Assembly (NCBI GenBank): GCA_023229795.1
Contig: JALNYP010000015.1
Span: 1 to 63,843, forward strand
Direction of reading: 5' to 3'
Length of the DNA: 63,843 bases
Origin: Syntrophobacterales bacterium
GTDB taxonomy: Bacteria; Desulfobacterota; Desulfobaccia; Desulfobaccales; 0-14-0-80-60-11
In this document: positions 44,543 through 54,923 of the stretch, one piece after another
Position numbering within the stretch: position 1 is the first letter of the stretch
Layout of the letters: every line of letters starts with the position of its first letter
Made by a program: the position numbers and the translations under genes
The notes under the pieces: generated by a model
The model's database searches: none
What the model was told of the DNA's origin: nothing
The model's input: only the letters and a program-made list of their open reading frames with translations

Positions 44543-46515
44543 CAAGATGACGAGGGATAACCCAGGGATAACCAGAGTGCGGAAAATTACCCTGCAATAT
44601 TCCCCACACCCAAGCCTAAAATCTTCGGTATTTGGGGTGAAGGAAAGGTTTATCAGAGGGTAGGAAGTCACTGTCTTAGGGCTGCACAAAAAGCGAGTTA
44701 TGCAAAAAGGGTTAGGGCAGGAGAGGGGAGTTTGCCGGTAGGTTCACCTGCCCCCGATGGCAAGTTACGATCTCTGCCTGGCCAAGGGAGCTTCCCAAGG
44801 TTATCTCCTCTGCCTTTATGTGGCCCCGCGAATCATCGGAGCCGTTCACGTAAACCAAACCCGGGTGCGTCGACCTCCGCCTGTCCCTGACACCACAATC
44901 CACCCTGAAGCGGTGCTCACGATCTGGTTGGAGGTCAGGTTGGAGCAATGAAAGCCCCGGCCGTGGGGTAATTACCCCCCCCCTGCATTTGCCTTGCCCA
45001 TTACCACCCGACCCGAGAGCGCCACCGGGACACCGGCCAGACCCTATCCGGCCGCAAACCCCTTCCTGCCATAACTACATCCAGCACCCTGGCCCTACAC
45101 CATGGCCACAGAAGTACCAGCCGCCCCGGTCCCACCCCGGTCCCTGGTCCTATTGGCCCGGAGGGTGGCGAAGTCTTGGCGTTTCGTGAAGGTGCCCCTG
45201 CTTGCCTGGCTCTTGGGGAAGGAGCATATGGATCAAGGAGCGAGATAAAGGACCAACCAGTGGTGGTGACCATCATGGGAGTGACCGACCCAGGCTCCCT
45301 TATCCTCCTGGGCCACCAAGCGCAAGTGGACCTCCACCTTCTCCCACCCCTTTCTGAAAAGCCCACCCTTGGTGCCCTGCCATCGCCCCGGATCCAGACC
45401 AGCCCCAGCCCGGCGCCACCGCCGTCCAGACTTGAGGGACCGTCGCTCCTCGGCTTTCCCCCAGTTCCAGCCCCAGCGCAAACCCGAAAGAGCGACACGA
45501 TAGATCTGGAAGCCAAGGTCTCGCCGGCCACCGCCCCCCCATTGGATGGCCAGACTCGGAGCGCCACCGTCCCCCCAGCATCGACGCACCCTTAGCACCA
45601 CCTATCGGCCCCGACCTGGCCCCTGCCACCCCCCTCCCCACGTCCCCCTCTTCCTGGCTCCAGAAGGAAACCCGGAGACTGGGACTCCCTCCCCCCTGTC
45701 TTATATGCTTGGTCCGGACCTTATGCCATTTTCTCGACGTATGCCGTTTTGTCCTCCCGGGGAGGCCTCGGCTGAAGTCCCCCCGGGTAATGGGACCCAG
45801 GGCGAAAAATTTCAAAACGATTTTTAGTCGGAAGGTGAGCCGGAGGGGAAAGGGCCATGCCCAGCCCAGGGTCCACCCTCAGTCCTTGCCTCCACAATGG
45901 CCGTAAAAAAGCGTTACTCGCTTTGTAGGGCGTGTTCACGCTTCGACCAAGGGGTTAGTCCAGGGCAGGGGGGCTTATTGCTGGAGGTACTTTCGGCGGG
46001 CGAGGTCGGCCGGGATAAGAAGATGGGACCCATGGCGATTTCTTAATGCATGCTGCTTCCGGTGTCAGCGGCGCCCGGTCTCGCCCCCCGAGATCTTCGT
46101 CTAAGACGGAAACCGGACACCTCGGAGGAGGACTCCCTTCCCCCAGTCAATATGATCTCAACAGAAATTTTTCGAAAGAATTAGCAATTCAAGCTCTATT
46201 TGCAAGGGTTCCTATATACGAACCATATGGAAAAATTAGCAAATGGGCGTATAGTGGCAAGTGCGCCACGAGCGCTCCTGGTGTTATAGGGAAGGCGTGC
46301 ACAACGGCACGAGAGATGGAGGCGGCCAGAGCTTTATACCACGCCCGGCGGTGGTGTGTGCATGTGGCCTCGGCTTTTTCCTCTGTCGCACCATTATCGG
46401 GCGGTGTTGGCCATTGCATCATCCGCCTTTGCACCGCTTTATACACACCGGTCTCATAGCCTGTAAAAGGCCCAACCAGGAAATCTGCTATGCCGCAGAA
46501 GAAAGGAATAATTAA
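44543..46515. other. 2-kb block without a convincing gene between tRNA-Leu and cas3
   Basis: From about 44980 to 45700 the plus strand is very C-rich and G-poor, with long runs of CCCC and CCACC. Frames in this block are open but consist of low-complexity Pro-rich (plus) or Gly/Trp/Arg-rich (minus) sequence and lack SD-supported starts. The outer parts carry related short strings in inverted orientation (AAAGCGAGTTATGC near 44691 and the complement of AAAGCGAGTAACGC near 45910). From about 46150 the composition becomes normal, and the cas promoter should lie there. It could be a decayed gene, a noncoding RNA or a remnant of an inserted element. Confidence 0.5.
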
Positions 46516-49107
46516 ATGGTTCACTTTTGGGCAAAGACCACTCCGGAAGGGAAACCTGGCATTTCCGTTTTCGATCATATGGTAAATGTCGGTTGTGTGG
46601 CGCGCTGCATCGCTGAGATGTGGCCGGAGGTCCTGGAATATTTTCATTTCCGATCAAAGGAGATCGGGGCGCTTGCTGCACTCCACGACCTCGGCAAGTT
46701 ATCTCCGGGTTTCCAGAGAAAATGTGAAGCGTGGCTTGAAGAGAATGGCTTGATGAAGGTTGCCCGTAACGGATGCTGGGACACCGCGATGGAATCGGAT
46801 CATGGCAAGGTTTCGCATTCTGCAATTCAGGAATTTTTGGAGCAGCAAGGTACCTCCAGAAATCTATCTCAGTATTTATCGACTATTCTTGGTGCGCACC
46901 ATGGAAAAATGAAGTTTTATCCTAATCCCCGAGGAATCAAGCCGCCGCTCATCAAGCAAACCACAGAAGGCAATAGCGGCATCGAATGGAATGCTGAACG
47001 GCAAAAAAATGCCCAGCAGGCATGGCGTTATTTCGACGCGGAGAGTTCATCTGTCACCATCAGCGATGAATCGCCAGCCCTATGGTGGCTTGCCGGGCTC
47101 GCCTCAGTAGCCGATTGGATCGGCTCAGATGAAAAATTTTTCCCTCCCGGGCGAGGTCCAGATCCTGGGGATCCCCCCGTCCTTGCCCATGACGCGCTCC
47201 GTGCTATCGGTTTTCGACCAATTCAATTTGTTCATAATCTCTCTTTTCATGACCTGTTCCATGACTCTGAAAGACCCGAAATTGGATGGGTCCCCAATGA
47301 AATGCAGGAGAAAACCGTTGCTACTGTGACCGGTCCAGGGGTTTACGTTGTCGAAGCGCCCATGGGTATGGGCAAAACCGAAGCTGCGCTCTGGGCGGCT
47401 TATCGTTTGCTTCTTGACCGAAAAGCCATAGGAATCTATTTTGCGCTGCCAACGCAGATGACCAGCAATCGAATTCACCTTCGCATGAAAGAATTCCTGC
47501 GTCGAATATCACCGGACGAAGCCTCAACAAGTCGTCTTATCCACGGCAATTCCTGGCTTTTGCAGGATGACTGCCCGATTCACCCGGCAGCGACCGAAAG
47601 GCATGAAGCAACACCCGAGGATGCGCGGGCGGGGCGGGACTGGTTCGCTTCGACCAAACGGGCGCTGCTTGCTCCCTTCGGCGTCGGCACGATTGACCAG
47701 GCACTCCTCGGAGTCGTGGCGCCAAACACTTTTTCGTGCGCCACTTTGCGCTGGCAGGGAAGGTGGTGATTATTGACGAAGTCCATTCGTACGATAGCTA
47801 CACGGGAAGACTTGTCGACAAATTGATTGCCACCCTCGAGGGGCTGTGCGGTGATTGTCCTCTCCGCCACGCTCACGGGAAAGCGGCGTGGGCAGATAGT
47901 TTCTGGCCCCGATGCTGCCTCGGGAGCGGGCGGATTGCCCTATCCTCTCATCACCGGGCGCACTGCCGGCGTTTGCCTCGAACCTGTGTCAGCCTCACCT
48001 CCCAAATCGCGAGAGGTCAGAGTGGACTTTGTTTCCGCCGAAAGAGCGAGGGAAGAGGCGATGGCTCTGGCCCGGAAAGGCGGGGCGGTTCTTTGGATCT
48101 GCAACACCGTCGATGCGGCTCAGAAGGCGTATCAAAAGTTCACCAATCCGACCCGGCCAGAGTTCCCTATCGGACTGCTGCACTCCCGGTTCACTTTTCG
48201 GAGGCGTGAACAGCTTGAGAGCGAATGGATGGGGCGGTTTGGCAAGGATGGCAAAACTCGCGGCGGCTCCATCCTGGTCTCGACCCAGGTCGTGGAGCAG
48301 AGCGTAGATCTGGACGCCGATCTGCTGATCACCGAGTTGGCGCCCACGGATATGCTGCTGCAACGCCTCGGGCGGCTGTGGCGGCATGACCGGGAGCGCC
48401 GGCCAGTTGATGCAGCCCGGCTCTGCATTCTCGAAGAAGTAAAGAACCTTGACGAGTTGCGCCGGATGGAACCGAAAGCAATAGTGAAGGCGCTCGGAGG
48501 CAAGGCGCAGGTGTACGCTCCCTTCGTTCTGCTTCGCTCTCTGGAACTTTGGGAACAGCAGAGCAAGAAACAGAGCGGGGTATCAATACCAGCGCAGATA
48601 CGGCAGTTGCTTGAATTGACTTATCAGGAACGAGAAGAGCCCGATTCATGGCAGCAGCTTTCCTCCGACTGGTTTGCAACGGACTCGGCAAAAAGAATGA
48701 TTGCCTCTCGAAGCTGCAACCATTGGCAACTGGCGCTTGAAGACGAAGAAGGGGTACAAACCCGTCTCAACGAGGTACCGACGTTTGCCCTGGTGCTCTG
48801 TCGAAAGATCACAGCTCAGGAAGCGGTCTTTATCAATCAGTCAAAATGCCTTCTCGGCAACGAGAAATACCGACTCGCTACTGCCCAGGCGATTCATAAG
48901 AACCTGGTGAAAGTTCCCGAGTCCTGCTTCGACCACATTGAGCCGTGCCCAGCTTTTGTTGACTATCTCCACGGGAAGCAATGCCTCGGAATCGTTGCCG
49001 AAGGGGGAGCAGTTGAAGTGCAGGGATTAAAGCAAGGGACCCGGCTTTTCTATTTTGACGACCGTGGGCTGGTTATCGATAAAACATCCACCCAGGAGGA
49101 AATATGA
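46516..49107 (+). CDS. cas3: Type I-E Cas3 nuclease-helicase, with two compensating frameshifts
   Basis: The reconstructed protein has about 863 residues, the normal I-E size. HD nuclease: H21, H57-D58 (ALHDLGK) and LGAHHGKM. Helicase: Walker A GMGKT (G284-K287-T288). Around 47719 one base is missing, so the frame ends at 47769; the next segment (VRHFALAGKVVIIDEVHSYD), holding the DEVH box, is in another frame. Around 47840-47843 (GGGG) one extra base restores the first frame, which continues with VIVLSATLTGKRRG and STQVVEQSVDLDADLLI to the end. It overlaps cas8e by ATGA. As written, helicase motif II would be lost. Confidence 0.88.
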
Positions 49108-50744
49108 ATGTTGCCTTTGATCCGTGGATACCCGTGGTGACCGCTTCGGGCCACCCAACCTTGGCGAGCCTGTATACCGTCCTTGCCGGAGGCGAGCAGT
49201 TTGCCGATCTCGCGGTGCGCCCGCATGAAAGGGTTTCCTTGATGCGGCTCTTGCTCTGTGTCGCCCATGCCGCGCTCAACGGGCCTAGAGATTATGACGA
49301 TTGGTGTGATGTCCCGAAAAACCTGCCAGGGGCGGTGCAGAAGTACCTGACGGATTGGAAGGATTCGTTTGAATTGTTCCATCCGGAAAAGCCGTGGTTG
49401 CAGGTAGCGGAGTTAAAAGGGGTCGAAAAAGGAGCTGAAGATTTAGGAAAGACCTCTCCTGTGACACTCCTTGATTTTGAATTGGCCACCGGGAACAATT
49501 CGACCCTCTTCGACCATGGCGGACAAATGAACTCCCGCCAAATCGAGCCTGAACGTATTGCCTTGAACTTACTGACTTTCCAGAATTTCTCCTCTGGCGG
49601 AGGATCACCGGTTGCGCAGTGGAAGACAACCAGAACTTCTCAGGTTGGGAACCCGGATGCCCCGTGCCTGTCTCAATCCATGGCGCATTGTTTGCTACGC
49701 GGAAGATCGTTGGCAGAAACAACGCATTTTAATCTGCCGACCTTTGAAAACATTAAACGGCATTACAGGACTTTCTCGACTGACCTAAAGAAAGGTGGCA
49801 GCTATTCGGATATAGCCTTAGGGCGGCCAGTTTGGGAGTTCTTCCCTGAATCGCCTGAGAAGGAATCGGACAGAGTGATCAATGCCACGAAAACCTACCT
49901 CGGGCGACTGGTGCCAATATCACGATGGATTCGCCTGATTCAGGGCTCAGGCCAAATGTATTGTTGTAACGGGTTCAGATATGACACTTATAAGGATGGG
50001 TTTGCCTCAGAGCCAACGGCGGCCGTTCGGTTAGTTACGAAAAAGGACAAAAAGGGTGCAGAAACCACGGAACGGAGGGTCGTAAAGGTTGAGCCGAAAA
50101 AAGCCTTATGGCGAGAGTTGTCCTCGCTGCTCGTAAAGCGTTCAGCAGAAGGACTCGGCGGCCCGTTGGCCATGGGGAATGCCCCTTACGATACCGAGTT
50201 CGATTTTCATGTATGTGCAATTACTCGGGATCAGGCTTCCATGGACATCGCTTTAGAATCCGTCTTCCATATTTTCCCGGCGTTCCTCACCCATCTTTCC
50301 GCCTATCAGGCTGAGGTAACTGGAGCGGATAAAGTTTTAGGGGCTGAGGGTTACTCCCGAAAACTTCGTTGGGCCATAGAAGATTATCGGCAAACGATCG
50401 ATAACGATTGGAAGCCTCGCGTCAAAAGAACCCAGGCCAAAGAACAAAATGTCCTAAGAGAAAGGTTGGCCCAGACCGCATTCCTCTCGTACTGGACCAC
50501 CGTCGAAAAGAATCTCCCGCTTTTGATGAATCACCTCAAAGCCTTTGGCACAGATGCCGCCCTCCTCACCCGCGAGGCCTGGCGCAAAATGCTCTTCTCC
50601 GCGGCCTGTGAAGCCTACCGGATCGCCTGCGGGCAGGAGACCCCACGGCAGTTGCGAGCTTTTGTCAAAGGGTGGCGGAAACTGACCTCGGCAGGAATTG
50701 AAACTGACGCGAATACTCACGAGACCAAGGAGGAGGAAGTATGA
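49104..50744 (+). CDS. cas8e: Type I-E Cascade large subunit Cas8e (Cse1/CasA)
   Basis: This 546-residue protein begins MNVAFDPWIPV, the typical Cse1 start (F-P-W-I-P-V). It contains HPEKPWLQVAEL and LLTFQNFSSGGG. Cse1 recognises the PAM and recruits Cas3. It overlaps cas3 and cse2 by four bases each, so translation of cas3-cas8e-cse2 is coupled. Confidence 0.93.
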   Translation: MNVAFDPWIPVVTASGHPTLASLYTVLAGGEQFADLAVRPHERVSLMRLLLCVAHAALNGPRDYDDWCDVPKNLPGAVQKYLTDWKDSFELFHPEKPWLQVAELKGVEKGAEDLGKTSPVTLLDFELATGNNSTLFDHGGQMNSRQIEPERIALNLLTFQNFSSGGGSPVAQWKTTRTSQVGNPDAPCLSQSMAHCLLRGRSLAETTHFNLPTFENIKRHYRTFSTDLKKGGSYSDIALGRPVWEFFPESPEKESDRVINATKTYLGRLVPISRWIRLIQGSGQMYCCNGFRYDTYKDGFASEPTAAVRLVTKKDKKGAETTERRVVKVEPKKALWRELSSLLVKRSAEGLGGPLAMGNAPYDTEFDFHVCAITRDQASMDIALESVFHIFPAFLTHLSAYQAEVTGADKVLGAEGYSRKLRWAIEDYRQTIDNDWKPRVKRTQAKEQNVLRERLAQTAFLSYWTTVEKNLPLLMNHLKAFGTDAALLTREAWRKMLFSAACEAYRIACGQETPRQLRAFVKGWRKLTSAGIETDANTHETKEEEV

Positions 50745-51235
50745 GCCGGCTTCTTGAAAGACTCCGGAAGTGCAAAGATGACCGGGGCATGATGGCCAAC
50801 CTGCGCTGCGTGCATGTCGAGAGCAAAAAACATCGCGCCTGGCCTGCCTTGAATCGTCTGGGGGTGGCGATCAATGACAGTGTTTCAGCTTTTGTGGCCG
50901 GACTCTTCGCGGCCCATCCCGAAGAAACGGCCACGGGAAATTTCGGCGCTACCTGTAAAGCCATCGAGCGACAGCGGGGTGATAAGCGCAGCGATGACAA
51001 CAAGCTGACGCCCACCGAACGGCGATTCCAGCATTTGCTCACCGCCGAAACGGAAGCCGAGCTGCATGATCGCGTCCTGCGGATGGTTCTCATGGCAAAA
51101 TCACAGGGAGTTCCGGTCAACTATGCCAAGCTGGAGCCCGACCTGAGAGCCTGGAATAGAGGCGACCGCACCAAAATCGACTGGGCGACTGCTTTCTGGG
51201 CAGTGGAATCATCTCCGGCTAAGGAGGCGATATGA
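50741..51235 (+). CDS. cse2: Type I-E Cascade small subunit Cse2 (Cas11e/CasB)
   Basis: This 164-residue helical basic protein includes LRCVHVESKKHRAWPALNRLG and ERRFQHLLTAETEAELHDRV. Two copies stabilise the R-loop in Cascade. The start ATG 50741 overlaps cas8e, and the stop overlaps cas6e by four bases. Confidence 0.88.
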   Translation: MSRLLERLRKCKDDRGMMANLRCVHVESKKHRAWPALNRLGVAINDSVSAFVAGLFAAHPEETATGNFGATCKAIERQRGDKRSDDNKLTPTERRFQHLLTAETEAELHDRVLRMVLMAKSQGVPVNYAKLEPDLRAWNRGDRTKIDWATAFWAVESSPAKEAI

Positions 51236-51924
51236 GCTGGCTGGCCCGTTTAGAAGTTGATGCCGAAACCGCCCGCGCCGAAGGCATTTCCGACAGCTAC
51301 GCCTGGCACCAAAGGCTGTGGGAGTGTTACCCTGACACTCCGGACGCCAAACGGGATTTCCTGACTCGAATCGATCCACTCGAAGGGGCGTTCCGGCTCT
51401 GGATTCTGGCCCGGGGAAAACCTAGGCGGCCACTATGGTGCCCGCCTGACGGTTTTGCCCTCAAGGAAATTGCCGCCTCTTTCTTCTCTCACCGGTACTA
51501 TGCCTTTGACTTGCGGGCCAACCCGGTAAAGACCATTGTCCAGCGAGGACCAAACGGAGAAACATTGAGGCGCGCTAACGGCAAAAGAAAGAATGGCAAG
51601 CGCGTCCCTTTGGTTAAACCGGATGAACTAGGCGCCTGGCTTATTCACAAAGGCAAAGTGAGATGTCGGGACCAGGACACAGGTTTGGATGTACCTGGTG
51701 GATTTCGAATCGTAGCAGAAAAGCCTCTCGAAATCAGCCCAATGATGGAAAACCATTTTCGCAAGAAGGGGCAGTCAGGCTACCACGGCGGGGTCCAGTT
51801 TCGGGGAATCCTGGAAGTGACTGACTCGGAAAGGTTTATAGAAACCTATCATGCCGGCGTCGGCAGCGCCAAGAGCTTCGGGTTCGGCCTACTTCTGCTT
51901 GCACCAATCAACATGGTCCTATAA
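51232..51924 (+). CDS. cas6e: CRISPR RNA endonuclease Cas6e (Cse3/CasE)
   Basis: This 230-residue protein starts SWLARLEVDAETARAEGISD with a family-typical YAWHQRLWECYPD (catalytic-type His). The Gly-rich end GVGSAKSFGFGLLLLAP is the RAMP signature. It cuts each repeat after its hairpin and stays bound to the crRNA. Here it precedes cas7e; in E. coli it follows cas5e. It overlaps cse2. Confidence 0.92.
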   Translation: MSWLARLEVDAETARAEGISDSYAWHQRLWECYPDTPDAKRDFLTRIDPLEGAFRLWILARGKPRRPLWCPPDGFALKEIAASFFSHRYYAFDLRANPVKTIVQRGPNGETLRRANGKRKNGKRVPLVKPDELGAWLIHKGKVRCRDQDTGLDVPGGFRIVAEKPLEISPMMENHFRKKGQSGYHGGVQFRGILEVTDSERFIETYHAGVGSAKSFGFGLLLLAPINMVL

Positions 51925-51945
51925 CAACCCCATGAGGAGAATGTT

Positions 51946-52986
51946 ATGAAACACCTGGAGCTACATATCATTCAATCAGTCCCCGTTGCCTGCCTCAACC
52001 GCGACGATCTCAATTCACCCAAGACGGCCGTCTTTGGCGGCGTCCAGCGGGCGCGGGTATCCAGCCAATCATGGAAACGGGCGATTCGCGAACTGGCCAA
52101 GGACATTTCCCCTCAGTACTTCAGGGGGGAGAGGACCCGTTTGCTGTTTGAACCCCTCGTCAAGGAAATGAAAGCCGCCAATCTTTCAGCCGATGATGCT
52201 GAAGAAGGGGCAAAGAAAATCATCGATGCCTTGGTGAAACTTGATGCTAAATCAACTGATAAAGTGAAGTCTACAACCCTCTATTTCATGTCACCCCTTG
52301 AGCTTCAGACCCTTGCCGGGTCGTATGCGGATAACAAGGACGTGAAAAAGGCCCTCAAGGCGATTGGTGATGGCAAGTCCTTGAAGGATGCCGCGGATAT
52401 CTCTCTTTTTGGCCGCATGGTCGCCAACGACCATTCTCTGACCGTCGAAGCCGCCTCCATGTTCTCGCACGCCCTTTCGACCCACAAGGTGGACAATGAG
52501 ATCGACTTCTTTTCTGCTGTAGACGATCTCCAACCCAAAGAGGAATCCGGCGCCGGCATGACCGGCACTCTGGAGTTCAATTCTGCCACTTACTACCGCT
52601 TTGCCGCCCTCAACCTCGACATGCTTGCCGATGCAGAGCACCTCGAAAGCATGGCCGAGGAAGATCGCCGGAACGTGGTGCGCACCTTTGTGGAAGCAAC
52701 CATCAAGGCCATTCCCGGCGCCCGCAAGAACACCATGAACGGCAACACGCTCCCGGTCTATGTGCTGGGTGTGGTCCGGGAAAAGGGACACCCGATTCAA
52801 CTGGTCAACGCCTTTGAAAACCCGGTTCGCTCCTCGCAGGGCTATGCGGCCAAATCCATTGAACTGCTCAAGTCGGAATATGCCAAACTTAAGGATACTT
52901 GGGGAATTGAGGCTGTCTTCGAGAAGTCAATTCCTGAGATCGGCCTGAAAGCCTTCCTGGATGGGGTGGTGGATCATGTCGTCTGA
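51946..52986 (+). CDS. cas7e: Type I-E Cascade backbone Cas7e (Cse4/CasC)
   Basis: This 346-residue protein has the Cas7e opening HIIQSVPVACLNRDDLNSPK and FGGVQRARVSSQSWKRAIRE. Six copies form the crRNA-binding backbone. GAGGAG lies upstream of ATG 51946. The stop overlaps the cas5e start by 11 bases. Confidence 0.94.
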   Translation: MKHLELHIIQSVPVACLNRDDLNSPKTAVFGGVQRARVSSQSWKRAIRELAKDISPQYFRGERTRLLFEPLVKEMKAANLSADDAEEGAKKIIDALVKLDAKSTDKVKSTTLYFMSPLELQTLAGSYADNKDVKKALKAIGDGKSLKDAADISLFGRMVANDHSLTVEAASMFSHALSTHKVDNEIDFFSAVDDLQPKEESGAGMTGTLEFNSATYYRFAALNLDMLADAEHLESMAEEDRRNVVRTFVEATIKAIPGARKNTMNGNTLPVYVLGVVREKGHPIQLVNAFENPVRSSQGYAAKSIELLKSEYAKLKDTWGIEAVFEKSIPEIGLKAFLDGVVDHVV

Positions 52987-53665
52987 TCAACGCTTTCTGG
53001 CCCTTCGCCTGGAAGGACCCCTGCAATCATGGGGTTTCGACAGCCAGTACAACCGCCGCAATACCGGATTGATGCCGACCAGGAGCGCCGTCGCGGGGAT
53101 GTGCTGTGCTGCCCTCGGTCTGCCGCGTGGAAGTGACCAGGAGCAGGACTTTCTTGCCTCATTCAGAGCGGTGCGGATGACCTCAATCGCCATCCCCAGG
53201 AATGGAGTTAGAAAGGAACTGCCGGTTCGACGGCTACAGGACTACCATACCGTTCAGAACACGAGGCGGGCGAGTGGTGCGATCAACCGGGATTGCGTCC
53301 TGACCCACCGTCAATACCTGACGGATGCCGCTTTTGGAGTTATCCTCGCAGGGAAGGCAATTTTATTGGGTGAAACCGCCGTAGCTCTTGCCGATCCAAG
53401 ATGGGGCCTCTGGTTGGGCCGCAAGACCTGTATTCCCTCAGCGCCAATTCTCGCAGGCCTGAAAGATAGCTACGAAGATGCTTTGGCCCTGCTAATTGGC
53501 GACCAGCCGCTCGAATCGTTCACCCGGCAAGTGGAAGCTGAGAATTTTGCTCAGGGACGCGACTCGCTTCCAGACACACCGGTGTCGTTTGCGACGGAGC
53601 GCAGATTATTCTCCCCGAGAAGAGTGATAACAATAACGGGAACAGGGCGCTCCGACCAAGAGTAA
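52976..53665 (+). CDS. cas5e: Type I-E Cascade subunit Cas5e (CasD)
   Basis: This 229-residue protein has the Cas5 start FLALRLEGPLQSWGFDSQYN and TRSAVAGMCCAALGLPRG. It caps the 5' handle of the crRNA. The start was set at ATG 52976 inside the end of cas7e. Two Cys in GMCCAAL have no known role. Confidence 0.92.
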   Translation: MSSDQRFLALRLEGPLQSWGFDSQYNRRNTGLMPTRSAVAGMCCAALGLPRGSDQEQDFLASFRAVRMTSIAIPRNGVRKELPVRRLQDYHTVQNTRRASGAINRDCVLTHRQYLTDAAFGVILAGKAILLGETAVALADPRWGLWLGRKTCIPSAPILAGLKDSYEDALALLIGDQPLESFTRQVEAENFAQGRDSLPDTPVSFATERRLFSPRRVITITGTGRSDQE

Positions 53666-53683
53666 CCATCGAGGGGGGAAACC

Positions 53684-54607
53684 ATGACCGAGCCGATTCT
53701 GCCGCCGCTTAAGCCGATTCCCATAAAGGATCGGGTTTCCGTGTTTTTTCTCGAACTGGGGCAGCTCGACGTACTTGACGGGGCCTTCGTTTTGGTCGAC
53801 AAAAACGGGGTCCGCACTCACATCCCGATCGGCGGCGTGGCCTGCTTGATGCTGGAGCCTGGGATCAGGGTGTCCCATGCGGCCGTGACCCTGGCTGCAC
53901 GAGTCGGCTGCCTGCTCGTCTGGGTCGGTGAGGCCGGGGTCAGGCTCTATGCTTCCGGACAGCCGGGCGGAGCCAGGGCGGATCGCCTGCTTTATCAGGC
54001 CAAGCTGGCGCTGGATGATGCAGCCAGACTGAAAGTCGTGCGAAAAATGTACTCCCTGCGATTCAAGGAAGAACCGCCGGAACGGCGCAGCGTGGAACAG
54101 TTGCGCGGCATTGAGGGAGTCCGGGTACGAAAGATGTATGAGCTTTTCGCCAAACAGTTTGGCGTTGCCTGGAAGCGCCGCAACTATGACCATACCCAGT
54201 GGGGCAGCGGAGATCTCCCCAACCGGTGCCTTTCCTCGGCCACTGCCTGTCTCTATGGCATCGCCGAGGCTGCTATCCTGGCGGCAGGATACGCTCCCGC
54301 CATCGGCTTTATCCATACCGGCAAGCCCCAGTCATTCGTTTATGACATCGCGGACATCTTCAAGTTCGAGACGGTAGTGCCGGCTGCATTTCGGATTGCC
54401 GCCAGGAAACCCGGCAATCCTGAACGGGAAGTGAGACTGGCCTGCCGCGATTCATTCCGACAATCCCGTCTCCTCGACCGGATCATTCCAACTATCGAGG
54501 AAGTCCTGGCCGCAGGCGAGCTCCCCAAGCCGAAAGCCCCCGCAGAATCGGTTGCACCTGCCATTCCTAACAAGGAGGGTATCGGAGATGCTGGTCATCG
54601 TGGTTGA
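53684..54607 (+). CDS. cas1: Type I-E adaptation integrase Cas1e
   Basis: This 307-residue protein has the catalytic residues E144 (GIEGVR), H211 (FIHTGK) and D224 (DIADIFKF), with spacing like that of E. coli Cas1 (141/208/221). It integrates spacers at the leader end together with Cas2. The C-terminus is extended with a Pro/Ala-rich tail. GAGGGGG lies upstream. The 3' end overlaps cas2 by 20 bases. Confidence 0.95.
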   Translation: MTEPILPPLKPIPIKDRVSVFFLELGQLDVLDGAFVLVDKNGVRTHIPIGGVACLMLEPGIRVSHAAVTLAARVGCLLVWVGEAGVRLYASGQPGGARADRLLYQAKLALDDAARLKVVRKMYSLRFKEEPPERRSVEQLRGIEGVRVRKMYELFAKQFGVAWKRRNYDHTQWGSGDLPNRCLSSATACLYGIAEAAILAAGYAPAIGFIHTGKPQSFVYDIADIFKFETVVPAAFRIAARKPGNPEREVRLACRDSFRQSRLLDRIIPTIEEVLAAGELPKPKAPAESVAPAIPNKEGIGDAGHRG

Positions 54608-54923
54608 GAATGCCCCTCCACGGCTCCGAGGACGGCTGGCCCTCTGGCTTCTTGAGGTTCGTGCCGGAGTCTATGTGGGCGATTATTCCAAACGGGTGCG
54701 CGAGATGATTTGGGACCAGGTGGAGAAGGGACTGGATGAAGGCAACGCGGTAATGGCCTGGAGCACCAATACGGAATCCGGTTTTGATTTCGTGACCTTG
54801 GGCAAGAACAGACGGATACCCACCGAAATGGACGGCCTCAAACTCGTCTCGTTTATTCCATGTGATTCCAATACCTTATCGGAGGCACGGCAAGGGTCTG
54901 AGCAGGTAGGTGATGGTACTTAA
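54588..54923 (+). CDS. cas2: Type I-E Cas2e
   Basis: This 111-residue protein starts LVIVVENAPPRLRGRLALWL, the Cas2e/CasF start, with VYVGDYSKRVREMIW. It is a structural dimer that holds Cas1. The start ATG 54588 follows AAGGAGG. It ends 82 bp before the first CRISPR repeat. Confidence 0.94.
   Translation: MLVIVVENAPPRLRGRLALWLLEVRAGVYVGDYSKRVREMIWDQVEKGLDEGNAVMAWSTNTESGFDFVTLGKNRRIPTEMDGLKLVSFIPCDSNTLSEARQGSEQVGDGT

Noticed and set aside
44399..44689. 96-residue minus-strand frame with a GAGLEPARPCDRGIL segment
   Set aside because: It is antisense to tRNA-Leu and its terminator; this peptide is a common artefact of tRNA antisense translation.
44989..45815. Pro-rich (plus) and Gly/Arg/Trp-rich (minus) frames in the C-skewed block
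   Set aside because: They are low complexity, have no SD-supported start and overlap each other in all frames; no domain is recognisable.
46189..46647. 152-residue minus-strand frame upstream of cas3
   Set aside because: It overlaps the cas3 start and HD region and has no SD or family features.
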